Assembly (NCBI GenBank): GCA_949130485.1
Contig: OX422194.1
Location: forward strand, 4,042,699 to 4,106,698
DNA length: 64,000 nt
Source of the DNA: Agelas oroides
Lineage: Eukaryota; Porifera; Demospongiae; Agelasida; Agelasidae
Direction of reading: 5' to 3'
This document shows positions 1 through 12,600 of the stretch, piece after piece (the first letter of the stretch is position 1; each line of letters opens with the position of its first letter). The position numbers and the translations under genes are program-made. The notes under the pieces are model-generated. The model did not search any database. It was not told where the DNA came from and was given only the letters and a program-made list of their open reading frames with translations.

Positions 1-3000
1 GTGCTGGCATAGTGGAACTGCTTATAAATAGCAAGGCAGATGCAAAGGCAACAAACACTTAATGAGATGCCTCTGCACATTGCTGTTCACTGTGGGCATG
101 TACCCATAGCCCAGTTGTTGTTAAAGAAACAGGTTCCCGTTGAATGTAAAACTGTGGAAGGTCATACTCCACTACACTGTGCAGCCAGGAAGAATAACAC
201 TCAAATGATTACACTGCTGGTGGAAAGGTATGTTTAAAATACAAGTAATAAAAGCACGTAACCACAGCACAAGCTAATAATCTGTGCTCAAACTTTTCAA
301 TGTGGACTCTCACACACAGCGGTGCAGATCTCAATTCCAAGGACAACAACGACTGCACTCCTACTCATATCGCAGCTATGCATCAATATAAAGAAGCATA
401 CCAATGTTTGATGAGGTGCACTCCAGTTGTTGAACATGCCTCTGTTATCTTCACGGCTTTGGATGTGAAACACAATAGAGATATCATTTTGGAGGTATGA
501 TACTATGTGCATTCAAAGTCTAAAGGTATGATAAAGCATGTTCTTGCATATCAGTACAATCTTTTGCACCATCCATAGTTATGTTTAGCAACATATAGCA
601 GGTATTTTTCACAGTTGAGTGGGATCTGTGGAAAGTTCATCCACAAAAATTTATGTGACTTGTAATCACGTTTGTGTAGTTCAATGGAAAGTTGTGTTTG
701 TGAAACATGTTGCTGCTGAAATAGCCATCCTACGAAGACAGTTACCAAACTTTGAAGGCCCATTATCATCCTCAGTTCAGCCTGCTGCTGTCCGTGCCTA
801 GTCTTGCTCGTCCCAGTCCAACCCCAGATTGCCAAAGTGCAAATGGAACGTTGCTTTGTCAAGCACTGTCTAAGTTTCCAAGATATACTCTAAGTCAGTT
901 GTACATAGGAGCAGTAACGTCCAAAACAGCAGAAATTTGAAGTTGGAAGCAGCTGCTAAAGGATGGCTAGTGTGCAGTGTTGTTTTTAATAACTTTGTGA
1001 ACAGGTGGCATCAAACATTATTGATACTAACATAACATTGGATGTGACCATAATCTATGGTGTGACACACATTTCAATTACTTCTTTGGTATTGGTATTT
1101 TTCGCAACAGCTGTACCTAATGCACTATAGATGAAAGATGCTAAGTAACTAAGTACATGCAATGTGTACCATCTTTGTAATACATTGCAAACAAGTTAGT
1201 TCGTTGGAAATATCATTATATTAGCAGCTGTTGTTTTATCATGGTAAGCTATCCAAAACAAATGCTTTGCACCTTATTTTGTCTCTTACCTCCATTCTCC
1301 TGTGAGAGTAGAGCTGTTAGAGCAGTTTTGTCATTAGGTAATGAAATTCCACAAACTGCAGAGTTGAGGGCTAATTTTTGTATGGGAGTTTGGGCTTATG
1401 GTATAGTATACTTACACAAAAAAGTTTGATATTTTAAATCCTTGCCATATCTGAGATATTACCATTTGTGTCAATTTTGCGCTGCATTTCCCCCTAATTG
1501 TTTGTGTACTTGTAGGGCTTTCTGTGAAAATTTTTTGTAAAAAATGCTGAAAGTATTTTAACTAATTCTGTGTAAGTACCGTAGTGTCCCGTTAATACGC
1601 CCCCCCATTTTGTACACTACATCCCGCCTAAAGTGGGGGGGGGGGGCTTATATTCGAGGATGCAATTAGTCTCGACTATAAGCCCCCCCCAAAGGCAAAG
1701 ATTTTACGCAAGTGCTATGTACGCAATTAGGACACTTCCAAAGCTCATGTTTACATAGGAACACAGTGCGTGGTCTCCCTACATCGGAGAAGAGCTGCCA
1801 GTTCAACGCGAGGTCAATAACATTCACGACGACTTCGCTGTAGCTGTCCTCAAGAACGGCAACACTGTCGGTCATGTACCACGGGAAATTTCCAGAGTCT
1901 GCTGGTATTTCTTGCACAAGAGTGGCAGCGAGATGACTTGCATCGTCAATGGTGACAGAAGACGTTCTGAAGTTGATGGGAAAGGACTCGTGGTTCCGTG
2001 CGTGTACATCTTCAGAGGGAAACAAAAACACCTTGACAGACTGATAAACCTGTTTGCTAAACTAGCAGCTTAAAACTTGGAACATCTAACCGGCTTTTCT
2101 AAAAGCCACAAAACTTACAAAAGATTCACCGACTACTATAGTCTTACTGAACGCACTTGCAACGTATAGTAAGCACGTGTAGTTTTGATGTTCCAGAAGA
2201 CGCTCACCGGGGGGCGTTATAACGAGTCAAACTACCCTGTGCAGGAACTTTGGCGGAAAAGAGGGGGGGGGGGGGACGTATTTTCGAAGGGGGCGTATTA
2301 GCGGGACACTACGGTATTAGTTATTGTATGGTTGCGAGTGCCACACGGCAAATATTGGCACTGCGTGACGTCAAAGCACGAGGGCCTGTATTTGCCGTGA
2401 GGCACGAGCAGCCATACAATAACTAATTTGTGCCATAGTATACGGAAGGAGCACAAGAATGTACGTATGAGTGCTAACAGTGCACGGTGTAATACGAACG
2501 TGAACCAAGTTGCGCCATAATTTCAATCGAAGTTGCTGTGAAGGAGTTTCTCCGTTGACTTTTTCTTTGAAGGTGACTGGTATGCTGATCTTTGTGTGCT
2601 ATCCCCCGTGTTGATGGAGTGATCTGGGAGTAATGCTGAAAAATTTCCGTTAAATCTCGAAAGAGCAGATCGAAAGAAACAGCAACTTTACTACTACGGC
2701 TCAGAGGCGCTGTGAAAATGAGCGTAGCTACACTGCGGCCACTGCGGAAGACACGCAGTCTGGCACTAACAAGAAAGAGTTGGAGTTAGAGGTGTACAGC
2801 GAAGGATTCGTATTCGTTGCAGAGAATCACTGCTATAGCAAATATATAAATGATACTACGATGGCTGTGTGAACCGTCTACGCCACACGGGGGATAGCCA
2901 CGAGGCTGCGTGAACTTACGGAGCTGTGTGAGGGCTGTGTAAACGTACGGGGCTGTGTGGAATGTACCGAGTTGCTGAAAGCGAACGATCGCGTCCTGAT

Positions 3001-3689
3001 GACCCTTGGAACGTTTGTACATGTTCTTAGTGAACACTCAGTTTAGTGTCTTGTTTTTTTCTCTGTACTTTGACTGTATTTCTTTTCCAACAATGCAGAA
3101 AAAAGCTGTTGCTACTAATTGACCATAGGTATACCTAGGGATTCCCAGTGCCAATATCTCGTTAAGTGCGTGGGAGATCAAAGACGCCGGTGTGCCACTA
3201 TTCTCATATTGGCGCTGGGAAGCCTTAGCGGGCAGTGCCATATGGGCACACCGGCGCCTTTGATCTTCCCACGCACTATGGCACAAACTTGTTTAGACAT
3301 TGTAGAGTGGTAGAAACATATCAGTTCAAAAATGTTCTAAATGTGCTCTCTTTGCTTGGGGCACTGTGAGTGCTAATTAGAGTAATACCAAGCACTTAGT
3401 ACCACACTTATCAGCTTTATGGGTGATCAACATAGACTGAAGAAGAAACTCTGTGATTAAACCTACAGTTTCACAACAACCTTATTCAACCTTTGCAGTT
3501 TTTGGTCAAATATGGTGAAAAATTTTGCCAATCAATTGATGAAAGTGGAAATACCCCGTTACACATTGCTTCTGAACGTGGAAATATAGAAGCTGTGAAG
3601 ATTTTGCTGGACCATGGAGCAAGTGGTGATGCTCAAAATCATAAACTCGAAACACCTATGCACCTGGCAGCACAAAAAGGACTGGAACT
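1..3689 (+). CDS. ANK cassette C0 (E1 partial with frameshift, E2, E3)
   Basis: Exons are about 1-227 (3' part of E1), 320-494 (E2) and 3499-3689 (E3). E1 matches 5401-5627 closely, but a run of 15 nt there is 13 nt here (around 53-61). The upstream frame therefore reads into TAA TGA, and the ANK frame resumes two bases out of register (MPLHIAVHCGH, then HTPLHCAARKNN). E2 encodes a degenerate ANK (CTPTHIAAMHQYKEAYQCLM). E3 is 191 nt instead of 200, an in-frame loss of three residues near its start, and encodes GNTPLHIASERGN and ETPMHLAAQKG. Donors and acceptors are canonical. Either the gene is disrupted here or the assembly has a 2-nt error; the second is possible because everything downstream is intact. 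Confidence 0.75.
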
Positions 3690-6600
3690 GTAAGCTACAG
3701 TTACAACTAACTATTTGCTTGCTAATTTATTGAAGCTAACGGCTATATAGCTATTGCCAAAGTTAACATATTTTCTATTATATTAGTAGCTGTATGTGCA
3801 TGCTGTACCGGTGTATTTCTCCACCTGATAAAAGCCTGTTTAGGTTGAAATCTCAGTCATGCAGATTAAGCTTGAACACCTCTGGCATGGCATGTTCTGA
3901 ATTAAGCTACAGCATTGATAGTGTCAATTGAAGAACCTCTCAGATTGAATGTTGAATCCTCTTTCCATCTCAGTGTTGTGCAGCATTTGATTGGCCATAA
4001 TCCTAAACTGATGCTGTGTAAAGGTAGCAGAGGAAAAACTCCACTGCACACTGCTTCTCAACATGGGCAAGCGAAAATTGTGAAAATTCTTATCCAGAGT
4101 TTGCAAAAACAGATTGAAACTAGTGATGCAACTATATTTGAGGTCACTGACGAAAATGGGAACACTTCTCTACACCTTGCCCCTGAGGGAGAAAACATAG
4201 CTGTGGTGCAGCTATTGGTTGATAATGGTGCTAGTATTACTGCAACAAACAGTAAAGGAGAGACTCCTGTACACACTGCTGCTCAACACAAGTCAGTTGA
4301 CATTATTAAACTGTTTCTGGACAGTGGAGGCAACAAAATGATTGAACTGAGGGATTATCATGGATCCACACCACTGCACCATGCTGCAGAGAACAATCAG
4401 TCAGAGATAATCACATTTCTGCATGAGCGGTGAGTTCAGTAACTCCAAGTTTTTGCACTTTAGTCACAGTGATTTTGCACTTTGTCAAGTATGCTTTCTT
4501 GTGGAGTACAACGTAGGTGCATAAGAAATATAGAAAGTAGCTCTGAAGAATGGCAGCAATGTACAATTAAACTTCTAATGAAGGTACAAGAAAATGCAGA
4601 GGGATTGACAATCTCAATACTAGAATTTGAAACTGTTGTTTTCTCATACAGTGGAGCAGATATCTATGCGAAAGATCAATCTTTGTGCACTCCAGTTCTG
4701 ACTGCAGCAGCTCACAACAGAAAGGAGGCCTTCCACTGCTTAATGAAATTAATGGATCTTAATGATCATCTGAGAAATCCAATATTCCAAGTACTGCATG
4801 TAAAAAAGCACCGAGCAGAGACATTAAAAGTAAGTTGTTATGATCTTAAGATTAGCGTGACTTGGTTGTTATTATCTCTCAATCTGTCTTTCAACAGTTT
4901 CTTATTGCTGACTCGAAGTGGGGATCCAAATTGATCAAATCCACTGACAGCCAGAAGAACAGTGTGCTGCATGTCACTGCAAGGGAGAATGACCTATCAG
5001 CCATGGCAGTCCTGATGGAACACAAAGTTGAATGTTACATTAAAAATGTAGATGGAAAAACCCCCATGCACCTAGCTGCAGAAATGGGCCATCATGAGTA
5101 AGTAACTCTCATATTTGAGCACTGAAGTTTGGTATATCCATAAAACTGACTGCATTATGGATTATGTGTCATGAAATATAACTGTCTCCGTACAGTTCTG
5201 TCCTGCAACTGATGAAATATGACCGCAGACTTGTCACAACTAAAGATAACCATGAAATGACTCCACTTCATCTTGCATGTCTTCATGGACACATCAGTAT
5301 TGTGCACATTCACAAAGATCACTCACATTTGAAATCAGTATGTGAGTTGCGTGATGCTGAAGGTAATACACCATTGTATCTTGCCTGTTCTGGTGGCAAT
5401 GCTGGCATAGTGGAACTCCTGATAGATAGTGGGGCAGATACAAAGGCAACAAACAAACGTAATGAGATGCCTCTACACATTGCAGTTAGCTATGGACATG
5501 TACCCATAGCACAGCTTTTGTTAAAGAAACAGGTTCCTATTGAATGTCAAACTGTGGAGGGTCATACACCACTACACTATGCAGCCAGGGAGAATAATTC
5601 TGAAATGATCTCTCTACTGGTTGACAGGTTTGTTCCGATCATATATTTGTGTGTTGTATAATTATGGGAAAATAATCCATTCACACTCTTTCCAACATGG
5701 ACTCTCACACACAGTGAAGCAGATCTCTATGCCAAGGACAGCAACTGTTGCACTCCTACACATATCGCAGCTATGCATCAATATACAGATGCCTACCATT
5801 GTTTGATGGAATACATTCCAGTTGATAAATGTGCTTCCGTTATCTTCACAGTTTTAGATGTGAAACAAAACAGAGATATCATTTTGAAGGTATGATATAT
5901 ATATAGTATGGTAACATAGTATAATCTTTCTCATCAGAATACTTATGACATCCTAAATCCAATTAATTCTGTGAGATAAAGGGTTATTGTTTTGTGGAGG
6001 CTTTGTATAACACAGGAATCAAAGATGGGTACTGTGTTTCTTCATACTATTTTTTTCGCTGCTCGTGTTTGTGCGGCTACTATCCGAGGGTGTCGTTTAT
6101 TTCTTTGGAAAGCCTGCAACATCAACGATGGCTGGATAAGTTACGTATGAGTGAGACGGTGACGCTGTCAGTAGTACGCGCAGCCTCTCAGCTGTGGAAA
6201 TGACTCGTACAGAACAAATAGCTCTAGCGCTAGCGTGGTGACCATCGTCAGAAATTATTCGGACACGTGTGCGTGCATGCGCCGCGTATTTACTAGCCGC
6301 AGCTACTACCTTGTATTAGAGGGTGGCGTTTATTTTGCTTCCGATTGTGCGGCTACTATTCGACGGCAGCATCTATTCAAACAAATACGGTATATGGTGG
6401 GAAAATGTTGCTGGACAAAATTTTCAATTCATTAAAATGAGATAGAGTATTTTTTAACAGGTGGTAGGAATACAGATCACTGACTCCACCACATGCAGGA
6501 TGTTAGGCCTAACATGCTTTCTTGATGGGCCTGATAATGGAATTACTCTTGTTTGGATTTAGAACTAGTCCAGAGGAAGCAACCCAGTTAACAAGGCAGT

Positions 6601-9600
6601 CCTCCTCCCCATGAAATTATGAATTAGAGCGCCAGTAACCTAGAGACAATGGTAGTGTAATTTTCAGAACTGTGCACCAAAAAATGAGAGAAAGACTTTG
6701 GTATGGTGAACAAAGTAGATGTGTGTGCATGCAAAGGGTACTAATATCTTGTTAGCTATAACAGACTACAGAGAAATAGCTGAGTAAGGTCTTAGCTTTT
6801 ACGCCTTTATATAGATGAGGAAAACCAATTTAGCAGTCTGTAACGATAATCTTTTATTTAAATAGAGCTTCGACTTGCTTAAAGGCTACTTAGCACATCA
6901 CCAGACACCTAGCCAGTGTTATTCAGCTACAAGATCTAGGTTGATGCATTAAGATGGGTGCGGTGTGTGGGACTTCTGTACACAGTGCTACAGTTTCACT
7001 GCAGACTTTTGTTCAACTTTGCAGTTTCTTGTCAAAGATGAGAAGTATGGTCACAAGCTTTGCCAATCAGTTGATGAAAAGGGAAATTCCCCATTACACA
7101 TTGCTTCTGAACGTGGAAACCTAGAAGCTGTGAAGATTTTACTGGATCATGGGGCAAGTGGTGGTGCTCAAAATCCGGAACTTAAAACACCTATGCATCT
7201 GGCAGCAGTGACAGGAATGGAACAGTAAGAAGTGTATACTACAACCAGTCTAAAATTGAGTCTAGTAACTGTTCATTTTGTATCAATGCAGAGTTGTGCA
7301 GCAGTTGATTGATCATGACCCTCAACTGATGCTGTGCAAAGACATCAGAGGACGAACCCCGCTACACACTGCTTGTCAACATGGTCAAATAGAAGTTGTG
7401 AGAATTCATACCCTGATTACACTGCTTAAAGCAAATCTACTTGAGGTCACTGATATCAGGAAGAACACCCCACTGCATCTTGCCTGTCTGGGTGGAAATA
7501 AAGATACTGTTCAGCTATTGATTGAAAGTAGTGTAGTTCTTAATCAAGTGAACATGAAAGGAGAGGCTCCCATTCATATTGCTGCACAGCATGGATTTAT
7601 TTCTGTTGCAGAGATTCTGTTGGCCAGTGGTGTTGACATTGAATGCCAATCTGAGACTGACAAGTGCACACCTCTCCACTACGCTGCAAAATACAACCAA
7701 GACAAAATGATCAGATTTCTGCAAGGAAAATGGTATGTCTCTGATAACTTTTAAGGAAATTAATGCACTATATAGACGCCGCGGCTACTATTTTTTGAGG
7801 GCGGTGTGTATTTACTTGGAAAGCCCGCAGACGTCTAAGCCTCGTACCCAGGCTGCGTGTGGAAGAAGAAATGAGCCTGGGGACGAGGATAGCAGGCATC
7901 AATGACGGCTGGATAAGGTACGTACAAGTGAGACGTTCACATTGCTAGACGCTGTCAGTAGTACGCGCAGCCTCTCAGTCCTGCTTTCAGCTGTGGGAAT
8001 GACTCGTACAACACAAATCGTCCTAGCGCTAGCGTGGTGACCGTCGCAGATATCATTCGCACACGTGTGCGTGTGCCGTGTTTAATAGCTGCAGCTACTA
8101 TTCAAGGGCAGCATCTATTCAAAGAAATATGGATACACTTAATCTTGGTGTTCTGTATTCATTTACACAGTGCAAACATCCATGCAGAAGACTGTGATCT
8201 CTGTACCCCAGTTCTGCTGGCTGCCGGCTGCAAGCACTCCACTACACATGCGTTTGATTGCTTAATGAGCTACCTGGAGTTAGAGAATGCAAAACAGAAT
8301 CCTTTAATCCAAGTATTGAAAGTCAAATCAAATCAGGAAAAACTTTTAAGGGTAAAGAATAATGAGGTTATTGACTGTATAATGATAACATGTCTTATTG
8401 CTATACTGCTATGTACACTTTTGTATACTACCATTGCAGTTTCTGGTCAACGACAAAACGTGGGGACAAAAACTGAGAAACTGTACAGTAGAGGATGGAA
8501 ACACCCCATTGCATGTTGCTGCTAGACAAGGCAATCATTTTGCAGTGAAAGTCCTGCTGGATGAGGGATTCAATGCCAGAGCAAAGAACATTGATAGCAA
8601 GAGTCCCATGCACCTTGCTGCTGAAGAAGACCAGCACATGTAAGTCTAAACTCTGTGTTCACAAGTTTTAAAAGATGAAAACAAGTGCCTTTAGGAATGG
8701 AATCCCCAAAAAGCAACCAATTATTGTAGGAACAACACAACATTAGTTTTGCACCATCTCTACATCTTGTGCCATTTTGCTTGTTACTTAGGTGCCCAGA
8801 GGTTACAATGGCAATGTTTATACCCTGTGCGTATTTGTTTTATTTCAGAAGTGTATTTGGGTACAACCTTGTACACAGAGTTAATAGTTGCACTGTTGGC
8901 ATTTCAAAGTGTGTTTTTACATTTGATGTGCTTGTCCACGTAGTTGTTAGGAAGGGTGTTTCCTAAGTGGTAGTTTCAGAGCATGGTGACCAGTGAGACA
9001 AAGTTTGTCCTCATTGTATGATTGTGCGAGTGCGGGCAGATGTAAATTTATCTTGGATGTGGAAGGCTGTAGAGTTGGACTACAGTCCATGTTGATGTGC
9101 ATAAAAAGGAGTTGTGTTGTGAGAAGCTAGTGTGTTGTGAAGTGGTCATTTATTGGCTGTAAATAAGCTGATTTGGCATATAGTTAGCATCCATGTGTGT
9201 GTAGTGCACAAGATTGTAGGAATGGTGCAAAGTTTTGTAGTGTTGTTCCTACCTTATTTGGTTGCCATTTGTAAAGTTCATCCTTAAATGTGCTTTTCTT
9301 CCACTTATTACTGTGGTTTCTTGGAAAAGAGCTGTTTATGTACAAGATACTGGTTTTTACAGTATGTGTTGGCTCTGTCATTGTATACCACTCCTCTTGG
9401 AAGCACATCATCCTATTTTGCATAGTACAGCCAACTGATGGTGCTATATTGCCTTCACATACAGTTTATACCACAGGTTTAGCTACATACCTACTTCTCC
9501 AGGAAGCGCACATCCCTTCTGTTATGTTTTGTGTTATAGAGTAAGTTAGCAATCATCGGACGACAGGTATATTCGGACACTCAAACGCGGAGGGAAAACT

Positions 9601-12600
9601 GCGTAAACATTCGGCGATACCACAAGACTGTAGCTGAGGTACGTGGTACCTGGTGTACCAAAAATGACGCCCGCGCATTGTTTCCTGTTGGCGCTAGAAG
9701 CGATAAAATGGCCGTCCGAAAAACATCAATATTCGGAAAAGTGTATGTATTTTCAGACACTGTTGTTTGTGCCTTCTCTGAAGCTGCTTTTGGAGAGATT
9801 TTAGCATCGATACGATGCCCCAAGACCTCCCCAATTCGCAATATATTTTGGTAGCCGTAGCTGCTTTGAACACTCAGAGGCGCAGCTGAACATGGACCAG
9901 TCCGATTCGATCGGTAATCGGACGGTGAAATTTGTCATTTCTTGCTGTGTTGTCTCCAAACAAGTTGAAGTCTCCACAATATTAGCATCAGTAGAATCTA
10001 CAGGCTCTTGGCGACATGCTGGTACTTGTCCGGTGTTTGTGCATTGAGTAGTTCTTGAGATATCCATGTTTCTTTCCATAAAGTACGCTGGTTGATTTAC
10101 TTTAATATGTGCAGTATAAATAGGTGAGTTCGAACGATATCGTGCAATATCTCGAGAACTACTCAACGCACAAACACCGGACAAGTACCAGCATGTAGCC
10201 AAGAGCCTGCAGATTCTACTGATGCTAATATTGTGGAGACTTCAACTTGTTTGGAGACAACACAGCAAGAAATGACAAATTTCACCGTCCGATTATTGAT
10301 CGAATCGGACTGGTCCATGTTCAGCTGCGCCCCTGAGTGTTCAAAGCAGCTACCGCTACCAAAATATATTGCGAATTGGGGAGGTCTTGGGGCATCGTAT
10401 CGATGCTAAAATCTCTCCAAAAGCAGCTTCAGAGAAGGCACAAACAACAGTGTCTGAAAATACATACACTTTTCCGAATATTGATGTTTTTCGGACGGCC
10501 ATTTTATCGCTTCTAGCGCCAACAGGAAACAATGCGCGGGCGTCATCTTTGGTACACCAGGTACCACGTACCTCAGCTACAGTCTTGTGGTATCGCCGAA
10601 TGTTTACGCAGTTTTCCCTCCGCGTTTGAGTGTCCGAATATACCTGTCGTCCGATGATTGCTAACTTACTCTACCTCCTGACCTTTGTTCTTGCAAGCTG
10701 CATATCAGGGTCGAAGTGTTAATCCTAACATGTATTCAGTACATTAGAGCTTCCAGCGATGTAATTGCTATAAATATTAGTACTGAAATAAATAGAAATT
10801 TTTGCCGTTCAAATAGTTGCTTTCTGAACAATTGAGTATTTGAATATTTATTGTACAGTAGGTGCCAAAAAACATTGTCAAAGAATGCTTACATTTTTAC
10901 ACACTTTGATTCAACAAAGCAGCCAACATTCTTTTTGACTGCTATGGGCACAGGATAAGGACCAACATTTTGCAAAGACACAAACCATATCACAGAACCA
11001 GTGAAAGCATTCCAGGGATACACTAGTTCCAAGTGCTATCAGACACGGGTGGATTATTCATATACACATTTGACATTCAAATGGTACATTATTCAACCAT
11101 TTCACTTCTAAACTAAACAAATGGCGTATAGTAGCAAGTATCCACCTCAATTGAAGCGCTTTAGAATAGTATTTTAGTTCTTTGAGAACACTATGTGGTG
11201 AGGGGAAGATCTAGTAGTACTAGTCTCATACCCACGCCACGTGGCCTGGGTACGAGCCTATTAGTGGTACAGGCTAGCTGCATTTTCATGTTTGTAATAT
11301 CTCCAGTCGTTACTGTGCTAGTCTTGGCTGAAGGGGATAGACAATTTGCCTGTTTACTAAAGTTGCTGATCTGGCATTCAACAATGCTTTCCAGCAACAA
11401 TAACAAGTCCTGTTACTAATTAAAACACTGGAGAATGACTGGTATGGCTCATGAAGCTTTTTGAATAATTCTAAAGAAGACTATTGAACATGCCATTTAG
11501 TACACTTGTATCTCCACAATAAATTCACCATACTCCATCATTGTGGTAATAACCATTTCAAAATCTTATCTATCTCTTCATATTCTAGAGTTTTAGAAGC
11601 ATTGATTGATCATGATACTTCATTAGTTATGGACAGAGATGCCAATCGAATGATTCCTCTCCATCTTGCCTGTCTGAGTGGAAATGCGGAATCTGTGCGA
11701 GCTCATCATTCACAGCTATCCAGATTTTTGAAAGTCCGTGAAGCTCGAGATTCTCATTTAAATACTCCATTGCATCATGCCTGCAAAGGTGGAAGCAGAG
11801 AGGTTGCAGAATATCTTATTGAAGTGGGATGTTCCATGAACGCTAAGAACTCCGATAAGGATAATTTGGTGCATGTGGCTGTGCAAAATGGACATGTAGA
11901 TATTACCAAACTTCTGCTGGATAAAGGAACATCTACTGAAAGTGTAGATGCTCACAGATGCACTGCACTTCACATTGCTGCAAAACATGACCAAATTTGC
12001 ATCATTCAACTTCTTATAGAATAGTAAGCACAGTCTATGTAGCACTGCATAATTAGTCAGTTCTGTACCATAATTAGAGTGAGATTTGGTGTCAGAAATA
12101 ATTGGAAATTTAGGGCTGAGTGCTGAATTGACCAGTGGATGGACTGAGTTGTACTTTAGAAGGGAAAACTTAGCACATATGAGAAAGGTGGCCGAATGTC
12201 ATTGTAATTGGAAATGATATCAATGGTGATCATTTTGTTTTCACTTTCTCATTTATGCAGTCATGCAGACCTGTATGCTGAAGACTGTAATTTGCTTACT
12301 CCAGTTTTAACTGCGGCAGTTCATGAAAAGACAGAAGCGTTCCGTTGCCTAATGGAGTATGTTGATATAAACAATCCCAAACAGAACCCCATCTTCAAAG
12401 CTATTGAGATCAAATGTATTCAGGAGATGGACTTTAATGTAAGTTTTGGGTTTGTGTTGAAATTTATGTCTTAGTATTTCAGACCAGAACGTATGTTTGG
12501 CATGCACGCATACTATACACAGTTCCTTCTTGGTAATGCTGAATGGGGTTTAAAGCTCCAGCAATCTGCTGACTCAGGAGGAAATACTCCACTGCATGCT

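Larger units (their letters stand above)
500..3498 (+). other. 3.0-kb intron between E2 and E3 of C0
   Basis: Intron from the GT at 495-496 to the AG at 3497-3498. It holds a DNA element at 1577-2316, a hairpin at 2317-2426 and nested inverted repeats near 3166-3278. A shorter inverted pair lies at about 2595-2616 and 2880-2902, around the shared motif CGGGGGATAGC or its complement. The rest (500-1570) shows no recognisable gene; the short ORFs there have no family features and no splice support. Confidence 0.6.

Noticed and set aside
40-237. Apparent small protein with its own Met start
   Set aside because: It is the 3' part of an ANK E1 exon after a 2-nt deletion; the Met is an out-of-frame codon of the paralogous sequence.
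2786-3286. Minus-strand ORFs of about 82 codons
   Set aside because: They fall in an intron with nested inverted repeats and show no protein family features.
4058-4276. Minus-strand ORFs inside ANK exons (also 7515-7724, 11758-12045, 16375-16635, 20323-20604 and others)
   Set aside because: They are antisense shadows of well-supported plus-strand exons and have no domain of their own.
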